From positions 434,001 through 498,000 of the forward strand of contig NZ_CP054856.1 in NCBI RefSeq assembly GCF_018417475.1: a stretch of DNA of 64,000 bases, in the 5' to 3' direction. Source of the stretch: Novosphingobium decolorationis. Lineage in GTDB: Bacteria > Pseudomonadota > Alphaproteobacteria > Sphingomonadales > Sphingomonadaceae. The notes beneath the pieces were generated by a model. It saw only the letters and a program-made list of their open reading frames with translations, had not been told where the DNA came from and ran no database searches. Both the position numbers and the translations under genes were made by a program. Shown piece after piece: positions 8,226 through 17,239 of the stretch. How positions within the stretch are numbered: position 1 is the first letter of the stretch; each line of letters begins with the position of its first letter.

Positions 8226-9458
8226 GTGAAGACGTCGCGTACAACTCCACCTGCAAATGATCCTAGCGCCGCCTATGACGGCCCGCCCGACTACCGGGTG
8301 ATTGGTCGCCATGCGGTATTTCCCGAGACCAACCACGACGAGATCGAGCGCGTGAACTTCCTCGCGCAGATGAACCGGCACCTGGCCGCGCGCGTCGTGC
8401 CGGGCGTGAAGGCGGCTTACGACAGCCGCGTCGCACCGAAGTTCGAGGCCGAGAACGGACGGCCGCTCGCCAATCGCCACGAGGCGCGCAAGGCGCTGCT
8501 CAAGGACCCGGCCTTCCAGACCTGGTCTGCGCTGCGCCGCATGACGATGGAGCAGCGCCAGCAGGCCGGACGCTGGACTTCGCTGCGCCAGGCCGAACGC
8601 CTCGCCGCCATTGCGGCCGACCTGACCGACGGCGATCCGCGTCTGCAGCTCGATCCCACGGTGGAGATACCGCGCTACGTCTCGGCGGTCGACCACCACT
8701 GCATGCCCGGCAGCTACCACACCGAGTACTTCGAGGGTGACGTCACCAACGGCGCGAACTACGACCACGCCGGGTTCGTCACCACCAGCGGGCTTCTCGG
8801 CAAGTACTCCGACGGCGGCGGCATGGCGGTGGTCAACTGGGTGAAGAAGAACCTGCCCGATTTTGCGCCCAGGAAGATCCTCGAGATCGGCGGCACGGTC
8901 GGCCACTCCAGCCTGCCCTTGGCGCAGGCCTATCCCGAAGCCGAGATGACCATCGTCGATCTCGGTGCACCCGTGCTGCGCTATGGCCTGGCCCGCGCCA
9001 AGTCGCTGGGCGTCGACAACGTCTCCTTCGTGCAGGCGAGCGGCGAGGACCTCTCGCGCTTCGAGGACGCCAGCTTCGACTGGATCCAGACGACGATGTT
9101 CCTCCACGAACTTTCGACCACCGCGCTGCGCAACATCTTCCGCGAAACGCGCCGCCTGCTCAAACCCGGCGGCATCGTGCTGCACGTCGAGCAGCCCCAG
9201 TATGCGCCCGAAATGCCGCTCTTCGAGCAGGCGATGCGTGACTGGGATGCCTTCTACAACAACGAACCCTTCTGGTCGCGCATGCACGAGATGGACCTCG
9301 ACGAGGCCATGGTCGATGCCGGCTTTGCAAAGGACAGCCTGATCCATGGCGGCGTCTACGGCGTGGTCGACCGCGAGCTGTTCCCCGATGCGGAAGAAGA
9401 TGACACCGAAGACTATGGCCGCAAGGCGGCCTGGCACGTGATCGGAGCCGTGGCATGA
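8226..9458 (+). CDS. class I SAM-dependent methyltransferase with a large N-terminal extension
   Basis: A 410-residue protein. The C-terminal half is a Rossmann methyltransferase with motif I ILEIGGTVGHS at residues 218-228 and FLHELSTTALRN later. About 210 residues precede it, including EIPRYVSAVDHHCMPGSY (148-164). A paralogue at 25152 has the same layout and shares the EIPRY/DHH/MPGSY and LRYG-AR-SLGV signatures. Start is GTG with GAGG upstream; no nearby ATG fits. It heads the rightward operon and overlaps the small helical gene that follows. The methyl acceptor is unknown; possibly an upper-pathway step or a non-methyltransferase SAM reaction. Confidence 0.85.
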   Translation: MKTSRTTPPANDPSAAYDGPPDYRVIGRHAVFPETNHDEIERVNFLAQMNRHLAARVVPGVKAAYDSRVAPKFEAENGRPLANRHEARKALLKDPAFQTWSALRRMTMEQRQQAGRWTSLRQAERLAAIAADLTDGDPRLQLDPTVEIPRYVSAVDHHCMPGSYHTEYFEGDVTNGANYDHAGFVTTSGLLGKYSDGGGMAVVNWVKKNLPDFAPRKILEIGGTVGHSSLPLAQAYPEAEMTIVDLGAPVLRYGLARAKSLGVDNVSFVQASGEDLSRFEDASFDWIQTTMFLHELSTTALRNIFRETRRLLKPGGIVLHVEQPQYAPEMPLFEQAMRDWDAFYNNEPFWSRMHEMDLDEAMVDAGFAKDSLIHGGVYGVVDRELFPDAEEDDTEDYGRKAAWHVIGAVA

Positions 9459-9814
9459 GCTTTTCCGACGCCCTGAACGGAGCCGGCGCCAAGCCTGCCG
9501 GCAAGCGTCCCTATTTCCTCGAGCCCCAGGTCGAGAAGGTCCTCGCGATCACCATGGCGGTAGCCCAGGAACTGGCGGTGGCCCGCCAGCGCAACGACAC
9601 GCTTGAGCGTTTGCTGCGCGAAAAGGGCATCCTGGAAGATGGCGAGATCGACGCCTTCGAACCCACCCGTGAAGCTTCGGCCGAACGGCAGATGTGGAAC
9701 CAGGAATACATCGCCCGCATCCTGCGCATCGTGCAGCAGGAGAACGAAGCTGCGGTTCTGGATGACGATGTCGCCTCGGGCGATGTCGGCGAAGAACTCG
9801 CACGGGAGGCGTGA
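9455..9814 (+). CDS. small helical protein paired with the methyltransferase
   Basis: A 119-residue acidic, largely helical protein of unknown function with no signal peptide. Residues 24-58 look like a long amphipathic helix, ending in DTLERLLREKGI (48-59) followed by FEP at 68-70. The protein at 26376 has DANERLLAAAGL at the same positions 48-59 and FAP at 68-70, so they are homologues without a gap. Each lies directly beside a copy of the same methyltransferase; here the ATG overlaps the methyltransferase stop (ATGA). A subunit or chaperone of the methyltransferase is the simplest inference. Confidence 0.65.
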   Translation: MSFSDALNGAGAKPAGKRPYFLEPQVEKVLAITMAVAQELAVARQRNDTLERLLREKGILEDGEIDAFEPTREASAERQMWNQEYIARILRIVQQENEAAVLDDDVASGDVGEELAREA

Positions 9815-9821
9815 TCGCACC

Positions 9822-11216
9822 ATGAGCGAAACCTTCGAATTCACCGTTCCCGTGCTGGTGGTGGGCGGCGGCGCCTGCGGCTGTATTGCCGCTCTTGCCG
9901 CCGCGAAGGCCGGGGCCGAGGTGCTGCTGATCGAGCAGGACGAGCGCCCGATGGGCTCTACCGGCATGTCGCAGGGCCTTATCTGCGCGGCGGGCACAAA
10001 GGCCCAGGCCGCACAGGGCATCGAGGACAGCGCGCACACCTATTTCGATGACATCATGGCCAAGACCAAGGGGCAGACCGACCCGGTCCTGGCGCGGGCC
10101 ATCGCCGATCATGCGGGGCCTACAGTCGACTGGATGGTCGAGGAACTCGACATGCCCTGGGAGCTCGATACGGGCTTTCGCCCCGCCTACGGCAACAGCA
10201 CCTACCGGGTGCACGGCTGGCGCGGGCACGGCGGGCAGGACATGGTCGACCTGCTTCACCGCCGCCTGGACGACAACGGTGTCGATGTCATGACCGAAGC
10301 CAAGCTGGTCGAAGTCCACGCAGATGAGGATGGGCGGATCACCGGGGTGACCATCGCGCGCCCGGACGGTTCGCACGAAGCGGTTGGCTGCGACACGCTG
10401 ATCCTCGCCTGCGGCGGCTTTGCGGCGAACCATGCGATGGTCGCGGCGAACATGCCCGAAATGGCCGAAGCGCGGAACAATGGCCACGAAGGCAGCCAGG
10501 GCACAGGCATCGCGGTCGGCGGCAAGGTTGGCGCCGCGCTTGGCGACATGGCCTCCTACCAGGGGTATGCCATGCTGACCGAACCGCAGGGCATGCCGGT
10601 CCCGCCGGGCGTCCCGATTGCCGGCGGTATCCTCGTCAACATCGAGGGCAAGCGCTTCACCAACGAGACCGACGATATTGCCGGCATGGTGCACCCCGTG
10701 CTGCAGCAACCGGGCGACTATGTCTGGGTGATCTACGACGACCGCATCGAGAAGGACGTCGACTACATCCCCGAGATTATCGAGCTCAACAAGCTCAACG
10801 CCCCGCGCTTCGCCGACAGCGAAGAAGAACTCGCCCAGGTCCTCGGCCTTCCTGTCGACAACCTCGTGGCAACGCTGGCCGAGGCACGCGCTGCACAAGG
10901 CTCGGGCACGGCCGACAGCTTCGGCCGCGTCTGGGACGGCGACCTTCCCCCTGCCCCGCGCTTCCGCGCGCTGAAGGTGGTGGGCGCGATCTTCCACACC
11001 CAGGGCGGTCTTCAGATCGATGGCAACGCGCAGGTCCTGCGCCCCGATGGCACAAAACTTCCCAACCTCTTTGCAGGTGGCGGCGCCGCGCGGTCCGTTT
11101 CCGGCCCGGCGCACTGGGGCTATCTTCCGGCCATGGGGCTGGCGACGGCCGTGACTTTCGGTCGCCTTGCCGGAGAGGCCGCGGCCAAGCTCGCGCTGAG
11201 CCGCGAACCGGCCTGA
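9822..11216 (+). CDS. FAD-dependent oxidoreductase, FAD_binding_2 (fumarate reductase/ketosteroid dehydrogenase-like)
   Basis: A 464-residue flavoprotein. The N-terminal dinucleotide motif VLVVGGGACGCIAALAAA (GxGxxG near residues 12-17) is followed by ERPMGSTGMSQG. The C-terminal FAGGGAARSVSG and GYLPAMGLATAVTFGRLAG close the FAD site. Family members carry out fumarate reduction or 1,2-dehydrogenation of ketones. The ATG at 9822 follows GGGAGG-type spacing (GGAGGCGTGATCGCACC) and is 7 bases after the small-protein gene. It probably introduces or reduces a carbon-carbon double bond in the pathway substrate. Confidence 0.85.
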   Translation: MSETFEFTVPVLVVGGGACGCIAALAAAKAGAEVLLIEQDERPMGSTGMSQGLICAAGTKAQAAQGIEDSAHTYFDDIMAKTKGQTDPVLARAIADHAGPTVDWMVEELDMPWELDTGFRPAYGNSTYRVHGWRGHGGQDMVDLLHRRLDDNGVDVMTEAKLVEVHADEDGRITGVTIARPDGSHEAVGCDTLILACGGFAANHAMVAANMPEMAEARNNGHEGSQGTGIAVGGKVGAALGDMASYQGYAMLTEPQGMPVPPGVPIAGGILVNIEGKRFTNETDDIAGMVHPVLQQPGDYVWVIYDDRIEKDVDYIPEIIELNKLNAPRFADSEEELAQVLGLPVDNLVATLAEARAAQGSGTADSFGRVWDGDLPPAPRFRALKVVGAIFHTQGGLQIDGNAQVLRPDGTKLPNLFAGGGAARSVSGPAHWGYLPAMGLATAVTFGRLAGEAAAKLALSREPA

Positions 11217-11296
11217 TGCGCATCGCCTTTACCTCGCTTCTTTCGTAATCCCCGGCCGCACGCCCTGCCTGCGGCCTCATTCACGGGAACCACACC

Positions 11297-12931
11297 ATGT
11301 CCGATATCGCCGCTCCGGCCGCTCCTGCTTCCATCGCCCCGTGTCCGGGGGACCTTCGCGCCAAGCTTGAAGGCATCGTCGACGCGGCCAACGTAACCTC
11401 CGACGAGGCGCGCTTGCGCCTGTTCAGTGAAGACGTCTGGATTGCCTCCAATCACGTCGCCATGCTGATCGTGGCCCCGGCGACGACCGAGGAACTCGCC
11501 GCCGTGGTCGCCGCCGCAAACGAGGCCGGGGTCGCCCTTGCCCCGCGCGGTGCGGGCATGAGCTATACCGAAGCCTACATTCCGGCGACCAGTGACACGA
11601 TCACCATCGACACCACGCGCATGAACAAGGTGCTGGATATCAGCCCCGAGGACATGACCGTGACCGTGCAGGCCGGGTGCTCGTGGCGCGAGCTGAACGA
11701 GGCACTCAAGGAGAAGGGCCTGCGCACGCCGTTCTGGGGGCCGATGTCGGGCATCTACTCCACCATTGGTGGCGGTCTCTCGATGCTGAACGCCATGTTC
11801 GGTGCAGGCCACTACGGCACCACCAGCGAGAGCGTCATTGCGCTGACCATGGTGCTGGCCGACGGGCGTATCCTGCGCACCGGCGCGCGCGGGCCGGATG
11901 GCGACACGCCGTTCTACCGCCACTTCGGCCCGGACATTGCGGGCCTCTTCTGCGGCGATTCGGGCACTCTGGGGCTCAAGGCCGAGATCACCCTGCGGCT
12001 CATCCGCACTCCCGCTTTCGAGCAGTCCGCCTCGTTCTCATTCAAGAGCGGCCCCGCCATGCTCGAGGCTCTGGGCGAAATGGCCCGCGAGGGTCTTGCT
12101 GCGGAAAGCTGTGGCTTTGACCCGGGCCTCACCAAGGTGCGCATGAAGCGCATGTCGATGGCGAGCGACGTGAAGACGCTGGGCAAGGTCATCTCCAAGG
12201 AGAAGTCACTGGGCAAGGGCCTGCTGGCCGCAGCCAAGATCGCCATGGGCGGCCGCAACTTCATCCCCGAGGAAGAGTACCCGCTCCACATAACCGCCGA
12301 AGGGCGCTGCAAGGAGGCGGTCGCCCACGACATTGCCCGGGCCCGCGAAATTGCGGCGAAGTTCGACGGCGTGGAGATCGAGAATTCGATCGCCAAGATC
12401 ATCCGCGCCATGCCTTTCCCTGCGCCCAACTCGATCCTGGGTCCTGAAGGCGAAAGCTGGATTCCGGTCCATGGCCAGTTCTCGCTCTCGACCGCGCCCA
12501 AGGCCTTTGCCGAGATCCGCGCCTACTTTGACGAGATGCAGGAGACCTTCGACAAGCATGGCATCTTCAACGGCTTCCTGATCTCCTCGATGTCGACCAA
12601 CGCCATCATCATCGAGCCGGTCTTCTTCTGGCCCGAAGGGTACCGCCCGATCCACGAATCGATGGTCGAGCCCGACCACATGAAGCGCCTGAAGCAGCTC
12701 GGCGCCCACCCCGAAGCCACGGCCATCGTCACGGCCGCGCGCGAGAAGGTGAAGGAAATCGCGCGCAAGTATGGCGCAGGCCACTTCCAGATCGGCCGTT
12801 CCTATGCCTATCGCGACCGCATGGACGAGGCCTTCCTCGACGTTCTCGACGCGGTAAAGAACACGGTTGATCCCAAGGGCCTGTTCAATCCGGGCGGCCT
12901 GGGCTTCCCGCAGGGCAAGATCGCCCAATAA
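11297..12931 (+). CDS. FAD-linked oxidase (VAO/PCMH superfamily)
   Basis: A 544-residue flavoprotein. The PCMH-type FAD_binding_4 domain covers about residues 40-225 (ATTEELAAVV, APRGAGMSYTEAY, GGGLSMLNAMFGAGHYG). A substrate-binding domain follows, and the C-terminus ends FNPGGLGFPQG, as in D-lactate/glycolate dehydrogenase and 4-cresol dehydrogenase relatives. It oxidises an alcohol, hydroxy acid or benzylic carbon. Enzymes of this group often pass electrons to a small cytochrome c, and one is encoded at 28395; that partnership is inference. The stop overlaps the next ATG by one base. Confidence 0.85.
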   Translation: MSDIAAPAAPASIAPCPGDLRAKLEGIVDAANVTSDEARLRLFSEDVWIASNHVAMLIVAPATTEELAAVVAAANEAGVALAPRGAGMSYTEAYIPATSDTITIDTTRMNKVLDISPEDMTVTVQAGCSWRELNEALKEKGLRTPFWGPMSGIYSTIGGGLSMLNAMFGAGHYGTTSESVIALTMVLADGRILRTGARGPDGDTPFYRHFGPDIAGLFCGDSGTLGLKAEITLRLIRTPAFEQSASFSFKSGPAMLEALGEMAREGLAAESCGFDPGLTKVRMKRMSMASDVKTLGKVISKEKSLGKGLLAAAKIAMGGRNFIPEEEYPLHITAEGRCKEAVAHDIARAREIAAKFDGVEIENSIAKIIRAMPFPAPNSILGPEGESWIPVHGQFSLSTAPKAFAEIRAYFDEMQETFDKHGIFNGFLISSMSTNAIIIEPVFFWPEGYRPIHESMVEPDHMKRLKQLGAHPEATAIVTAAREKVKEIARKYGAGHFQIGRSYAYRDRMDEAFLDVLDAVKNTVDPKGLFNPGGLGFPQGKIAQ

Positions 12932-13956
12932 TGACCCAAGTCGAGAAGACCTACCGCGCGATCCGTCTCACACGGATCGCGCCCTCCTTCCGCGAAGCCT
13001 GCGATATCGTCGAACTGCCGAGCCGGGAGCCCGGCCCCGGAGAAATCCGCGTGCGCAACCGTTTTTGCGGCATCAACGGCATCTTCGACACGCAGATTGC
13101 GCGCGATGCCGTCGACTACGTCAAGATTGCTCTCCCCACTTTCACCGGGGTCGAGGCCATCGGTACGGTCGAGGCGGTGGGCGAAGGCGTCAGCGATTTC
13201 GCGGTGGGCGATGCGGCTGTCTCGGTCCGCTTCACCGGCGGCTACCGCGAGGAGAACACCGCGCCCGCAAGCGGCTTCGTCAAGGCCCCTGCGGTCACGC
13301 GCGAGTACCTCGCGCTTGCCTCGACGGGCGTGTCGGCCATGGTCGCCCTCGAACGTATCGGTGAACTGAAGGACGGCGAGACGGTCGCGATCTCGGCCGC
13401 CGCGGGGGGACTTGGCCATTTCCTTGTCCAGCTTGCTGCCCTGCGCGGATGCCATGTGGTGGGCGTTGCCGGAGGCCCCCAGAAGTGTGCCTTCGTGAAG
13501 TCGCTCGGCGCCGCGCGCGTCATCGACTACAAGGCCGAGGACGTGGCGCAAGTGCTCGGCCGCGAATACCACAACGCGCTCAACGTCGCGGTCGATACCG
13601 TCAGCGGGCCGATCCACGACGCCTTCCTGGCGAACCTCGCCAACCACGGACGGCTTGTCGTTGGAGGCGCCGCCTCGGATCTTGAAGGCAAGCCCGAGAT
13701 CGTCACCGCCCCGCGCATCGCCAATTCGATCTACTACAAGAGCGCCTCGGTGCGCGGTTTCATGAACGGCCTACTCACCCAGTATTGGGACGAGGCGCGC
13801 GCGCGTCTCTTCCGCCTCTATGAGGAGGGCAAGCTCAAGGTCCATCTCGACAGTGCCGATTACCACGGCATCGAGGGGATCTATGACGGCGTCGAGCGTC
13901 TCCTGTCTGCTCGCTCATCGGGCAAGGTGGTCGTAGACTTGCACGCCGCGCCCTGA
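12931..13956 (+). CDS. MDR-family quinone oxidoreductase-like protein
   Basis: A 341-residue medium-chain reductase with the GroES-like N-terminus (RNRFCGINGIFDTQ) and a nucleotide site AAGGLGHFLVQLAALRGCHVVG. The zinc-binding cysteines are absent, which places it with quinone reductases and prostaglandin/leukotriene reductase-like enzymes. These usually reduce an alpha,beta-unsaturated ketone or a quinone. It shares its first base with the stop of the FAD-linked oxidase, so the two are translated together. It is distinct from the MDR at 1268. Confidence 0.85.
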   Translation: MTQVEKTYRAIRLTRIAPSFREACDIVELPSREPGPGEIRVRNRFCGINGIFDTQIARDAVDYVKIALPTFTGVEAIGTVEAVGEGVSDFAVGDAAVSVRFTGGYREENTAPASGFVKAPAVTREYLALASTGVSAMVALERIGELKDGETVAISAAAGGLGHFLVQLAALRGCHVVGVAGGPQKCAFVKSLGAARVIDYKAEDVAQVLGREYHNALNVAVDTVSGPIHDAFLANLANHGRLVVGGAASDLEGKPEIVTAPRIANSIYYKSASVRGFMNGLLTQYWDEARARLFRLYEEGKLKVHLDSADYHGIEGIYDGVERLLSARSSGKVVVDLHAAP

Positions 13957-14037
13957 ACAGGTCTAGGCAGGTCGCTGAGGCAAGCCCATGACGCTTGCCC
14001 TTCGACCATTTGCGAACGGGCTGACGAAAAAACAACG

Positions 14038-14057
14038 ATGACATCCACGGGACCAAA
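14038..14057 (+). pseudogene. leuC-like gene, 5' fragment (start codon and first 6 codons)
   Basis: ATG at 14038 opens the frame ATG ACA TCC ACG GGA CCA AA and is cut by the IS66 element two bases into codon 7. Removing the element and one duplicated octamer joins it in frame to the LeuC-like fragment at 17232, giving MTSTGPKTLFEKIW, the normal N-terminus of the family, and a 462-residue protein of the usual length. The upstream gene ends at 13956, so leuC followed it in the operon before the insertion. Confidence 0.85.
14050..14057. repeat. IS66 target-site duplication, left copy (GGACCAAA)
   Basis: The octamer directly precedes the left inverted repeat and is identical to 17232-17239 after the right end. 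Eight bases is the usual duplication for the IS66 family. An intact duplication implies simple insertion without later rearrangement. Confidence 0.92.
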
Positions 14058-14080
14058 GTACCCATCCGGTGAGCCCCGCC
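14058..14080. repeat. IS66 left terminal inverted repeat
   Basis: Begins GTACCCATCCGGTGAG and matches the reverse complement of the right end (GTATCCATCCGGTGAG) with one mismatch in the first 16 bases. Confidence 0.85.
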
Positions 14081-14142
14081 TTGTCCGGCGGGTGAACGAC
14101 CGGTCTTAAGAGCGCTCGTATGAGCGAGCTTAGGAGCGGAGC

Positions 14143-14508
14143 ATGGGTCAGATCACGGTGATGGCGGGGCCGGAGCGTCGGCGGCGTTGGAGCGAGGAGG
14201 AGCGGCTTGATATCCTCGCCGAGGCCTTTGCGCCGGGTGCCTGCGTTGCTGACGTATCCCGGCGGCGCGACGTTTCGACCAGCCTGATCTACACTTGGCG
14301 GCGCAAGTTGCAGGAACAGGCGGAAGCAGCGTCGTTGCCGGTACCAAAGGTAACATTTGCGCAGGCCGTGCTCGCCGATGATGAGCAGCCTGCCGATCAT
14401 GATCCGTGCGCCGCGATCACGGTCGAACTGGGCGAAGGTTGCTGCGTGCGTATTTCGTCGTCTGCATCGGCTACGCTGGTTTCGGCGACATTGAAGGCGC
14501 TGCGATGA
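14143..14508 (+). CDS. tnpA: IS66 family TnpA (OrfA) accessory protein
   Basis: A 121-residue protein with an N-terminal helix-turn-helix (RRRWSEEERLDILAEAF, then VADVSRRRDVSTSLIYTWRR), as in IS66/IS3-type OrfA. It is needed with TnpB and TnpC for transposition of IS66-type elements. Its stop overlaps the tnpB start (ATGA). A GGAGCGGAGC stretch precedes the ATG. Confidence 0.9.
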   Translation: MGQITVMAGPERRRRWSEEERLDILAEAFAPGACVADVSRRRDVSTSLIYTWRRKLQEQAEAASLPVPKVTFAQAVLADDEQPADHDPCAAITVELGEGCCVRISSSASATLVSATLKALR

Positions 14509-14846
14509 TCCCATCGGGCGCGAGAGTCTGGATCGCGATGGGCCACACGGACATGCGCAAGGGCATGCAGGGGCTGGCCTTGCAGGTGCAACAGGGCCTG
14601 AAGCGCGATCCGCATGGCGGCGACCTGTTCGTGTTCCGCGGGCGGACGGGATCGCTGGTCAAGATCATCTGGCACGACGGCATCGGCATGTCGCTCTATG
14701 CCAAACGGCTCGAGAAGGGGCGCTTCGTCTGGCCCTCGGCTCGGGAAGGCATGGTCTCGCTGACCAATGCGCAATTGTCCTGCCTGCTGGAGGGGATCGA
14801 CTGGCGTAATCCCCAGTATTCGTGGCGTCCGCAGAGCGCCGGATAG
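14505..14846 (+). CDS. tnpB: IS66 family TnpB accessory protein
   Basis: A 113-residue protein with the family signature MRKGMQGLALQVQQGL and FVFRGRTGSLVKIIWHDG, and a C-terminus containing WRNPQ. I chose the ATG at 14505, which overlaps the tnpA stop, over an upstream start that would lie inside tnpA. Its exact role in IS66 transposition is not settled. Confidence 0.92.
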   Translation: MIPSGARVWIAMGHTDMRKGMQGLALQVQQGLKRDPHGGDLFVFRGRTGSLVKIIWHDGIGMSLYAKRLEKGRFVWPSAREGMVSLTNAQLSCLLEGIDWRNPQYSWRPQSAG

Positions 14847-14910
14847 GTGCGGCATTTTCTTCGTTGGCTAGCGCATTTTTGGCTTTGACCGGAGGCCGAT
14901 CTGTGATTCC

Positions 14911-16564
14911 ATGCCCCTCATGGACAAGGCCGTATCGCCCCTTCCGGACGACGTCGAAGCGCTCAAGGCGCTACTGGCCGCCGCGGTCTTGCGCGCCGAT
15001 GATGCCGAGGCCCGCCTTGCCAAGGCCAAGGCCCGCGAGAGTGCGATCGAGGCGCTGATCGCCCACCTCAAACTGCAGATCGCCAGGCTGCGCCGCGAGC
15101 AATATGGCGCCAGCGCCGAACGCAGCCGCCATCTGCTCGATCAGCTGGAATTGCAGCTTGAAGATCTCGAGGCCGATGCCTGCGAGAATGATTGCGCTGC
15201 CGAAGCCGCTGCGGCGAAGACGAGCGAGGTCGCCGCCTTCGACCGCAAGCGCCCGAGCCGCAAGCCGTTCCCCGAACATCTGCCGCGCGAACGCGTCGTC
15301 ATCCCCGCGCCCTGTTTGTGCCCGTCCTGCGGCGGCGCGCGCCTGTCGAAGCTGGGCGAGGATATCACCGAGACTCTGGAAGTGATCCCGCGCCAGTGGA
15401 AGGTGATCCAGACGGTGCGCGAGAAGTTCTCCTGCCGGGACTGCGAGATGATTATGCAGCCCCCGGCGCCGTTCCATGTCGTGCCACGCGGATGGGCGGG
15501 CCCCAGCTTTCTCGCCATGCTCTTGTTCGAGAAGTACGGCCAGCACCAGCCCTCAACCGGCAGGCCGAGCGCTTTGCCCGCGAAGGCGTTGCGCTCAGCA
15601 CCTCGACATTGGCCGACCGTGTCGGTGCCGCCGCCTTCGCACTCATGCCGCTCTACCGGCGGATCGAGACCCATGTGCTGGATGCAACCCGGATCCACGG
15701 CGACGATACCACCGTGCCGGTCATGGCGAAGGGCAAGACCGATACGGCGCGCCTGTGGGTCTATGTGCGCGATGACCGACCCTTCGCCGGCTGCGATCCG
15801 CCAGCGGCCCTGTTCCACTATTCGCGCGACCGGCGCGGCGAGCATCCTCGGCGCATCTGGCGTCCCGGCAGGATTCTGCAGGCCGATGCCTATGGCGGCT
15901 ACAACGAGCTTTACGCGCCCGGTCGTCAGCCAGCACCCGTGATCGAGGCGGGCTGCTTCGCGCATGCACGCCGCAAATTCTTCGAGCTGGCCGATGTCGA
16001 GGGAGCCGCGCGCAGGAGAAGCCGCGGCGAGCACACCGGCATGATCTACCCGATTGCGCTGGAGGCCGTGCAGCGCCTCGATGCCCTGTTCGAGATCGAG
16101 CGCGGCATCAATGGCAAGACGGCAGCCGAGCGCGTTGCACTCCGGCAGGAACGCAGCGCGCCGCTGATGGCGGATTTGCACGCCTGGCTCACCGCGCAGC
16201 TCGCGAAGCTGTCGCGCAGCCATGATCTGGCGAAGGCGATAGGCTACATGCTCCGGCGCTGGGATGCCTTCACCCGCTTCCTCGATGATGGCCGGATCTG
16301 CATCACCAACAATGCCGCCGAGCGGGCACTGCGCTGTGTACCGCTGGGCCGCAAGGCATGGCTGTTCTGCGGTTCGGATCGCGGCGGCCAGCGCGCGGCT
16401 GTGCTCTACACGCTGATCCAGACGGCCCGGCTTAACGACGTGGATCCGCAGGCGTGGCTGGCCGATGTCCTCGCGCGCATCGCCGGACATCCCGCGCACC
16501 GGATCGATGAACTGCTGCCCCGAACTGGCGTGCGAACGCAGGAGTGCTATCGCAGGCGGCATGA
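14911..16564 (+). pseudogene. tnpC: IS66 family transposase TnpC, two frameshifts
   Basis: Three reading-frame segments together give a full IS66 transposase: a coiled-coil N-terminus (REQYGASAERSRHLLDQLE), a zinc-ribbon-like region (CPSCGG, CRDCEM), the DDE core with DATRIHGDDTTVP and QADAYGGY, and NNAAERALR near the end. One base is missing near 15551 (CAGCCCTCAAC where the family would read CAGCC-G-CTCAAC) and another near 16520 (GCCCCGAACTGG where PWNW is expected). With both restored, the frame ends in TGA at 16562-16564, overlapping the passenger gene. As read, TnpC would be non-functional. Confidence 0.85.
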
Positions 16565-17190
16565 CCGCTCGATCCATGCAGAGGCCCACGGCCATCGACA
16601 GCTTCACGCAAATCGCAACGCTGCGCATCGACCTCAAGGACAGCGATCCGCCGATCTGGCGGCAGGTCGAAGTGCCGACCTCGATCACCCTCAAGGTCCT
16701 GCATGACATCGTCCATGCCGCGATGGGCTGGTTCGACTATCATCTCTGGGAGATGGTGATCGACGGCCAGGCATACGGCATCCCGATGGATGACGGCTGG
16801 GGCACTCCGCTGCCCAAAAATGCCTCGAGGGTTCGTCTGCGTGATATCCTGGCTCCGGGCACCATCAGGATCGCCTATTCCTACGACTTTGGTGACGACT
16901 GGCAGCACACGCTGACCCTGAGTGATGTTCGCCAGGGCGACCCGGCCATAGCCTACCCGCGCTTCATCGCCGGCGAGCGCAATTGCCCGCCCGAAGATTG
17001 CGGAGGGATTAGCGGCTTCTACGAAATGCTCGATGCGAGGTCCGATCCCGCGCACGAGGAACATGCTGACATCTGCCGCTGGCTCGAAGACTACGACCCA
17101 GAGGAACTGGATATCTTCCCCATCCAGGTCGCGCTCGGCCGTATCGCCGCCAAACGCAACGCCGCCGCAAAGCGCATCATCACAAAATAG
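16561..17190 (+). CDS. pRiA4b ORF-3-like family protein, IS66 passenger
   Basis: A 209-residue protein starting MTARSMQRPTAIDSF, with ATLRIDLKDSDPPIWRQVEV and YDFGDDWQHTLTL, the hallmark wording of the plasmid pRiA4b ORF-3 family. These proteins of unknown function are repeatedly found inside or beside insertion sequences. The ATG at 16561 overlaps the reconstructed tnpC stop (ATGA), so it was translationally coupled to the transposase. It ends 41 bases before the right terminus and has no frameshift, unlike tnpC. Confidence 0.85.
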   Translation: MTARSMQRPTAIDSFTQIATLRIDLKDSDPPIWRQVEVPTSITLKVLHDIVHAAMGWFDYHLWEMVIDGQAYGIPMDDGWGTPLPKNASRVRLRDILAPGTIRIAYSYDFGDDWQHTLTLSDVRQGDPAIAYPRFIAGERNCPPEDCGGISGFYEMLDARSDPAHEEHADICRWLEDYDPEELDIFPIQVALGRIAAKRNAAAKRIITK

Positions 17191-17206
17191 GGCGTGTAGC
17201 TATCGC

Positions 17207-17231
17207 GCCGCGGTCCTCACCGGATGGATAC
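17207..17231. repeat. IS66 right terminal inverted repeat
   Basis: The reverse complement begins GTATCCATCCGGTGAGGACC and matches the left end at 14058. The next eight bases are the second copy of GGACCAAA. Confidence 0.85.
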
Positions 17232-17239
17232 GGACCAAA
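17232..17239. repeat. IS66 target-site duplication, right copy (GGACCAAA)
   Basis: Identical to 14050-14057. It is also the first part of the surviving leuC reading frame (Gly-Pro-Lys). Confidence 0.92.

Larger units (their letters stand above)
14058..17231 (+). mobile_element. IS66-family insertion sequence with a passenger gene, inserted in leuC
   Basis: The 3174-bp element is bounded by near-matching terminal repeats that both start GTA-C/T-CCATCCGGTGAG and is flanked by the duplication GGACCAAA. It holds tnpA, tnpB, a frameshifted tnpC and a pRiA4b ORF-3-like passenger gene, all on the plus strand and tightly overlapped (ATGATC between tnpA and tnpB; ATGA between tnpC and the passenger). 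The insertion splits the leuC-like gene after codon 6. The preserved duplication suggests a recent event, yet tnpC carries two apparent 1-base deletions. Confidence 0.92.
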
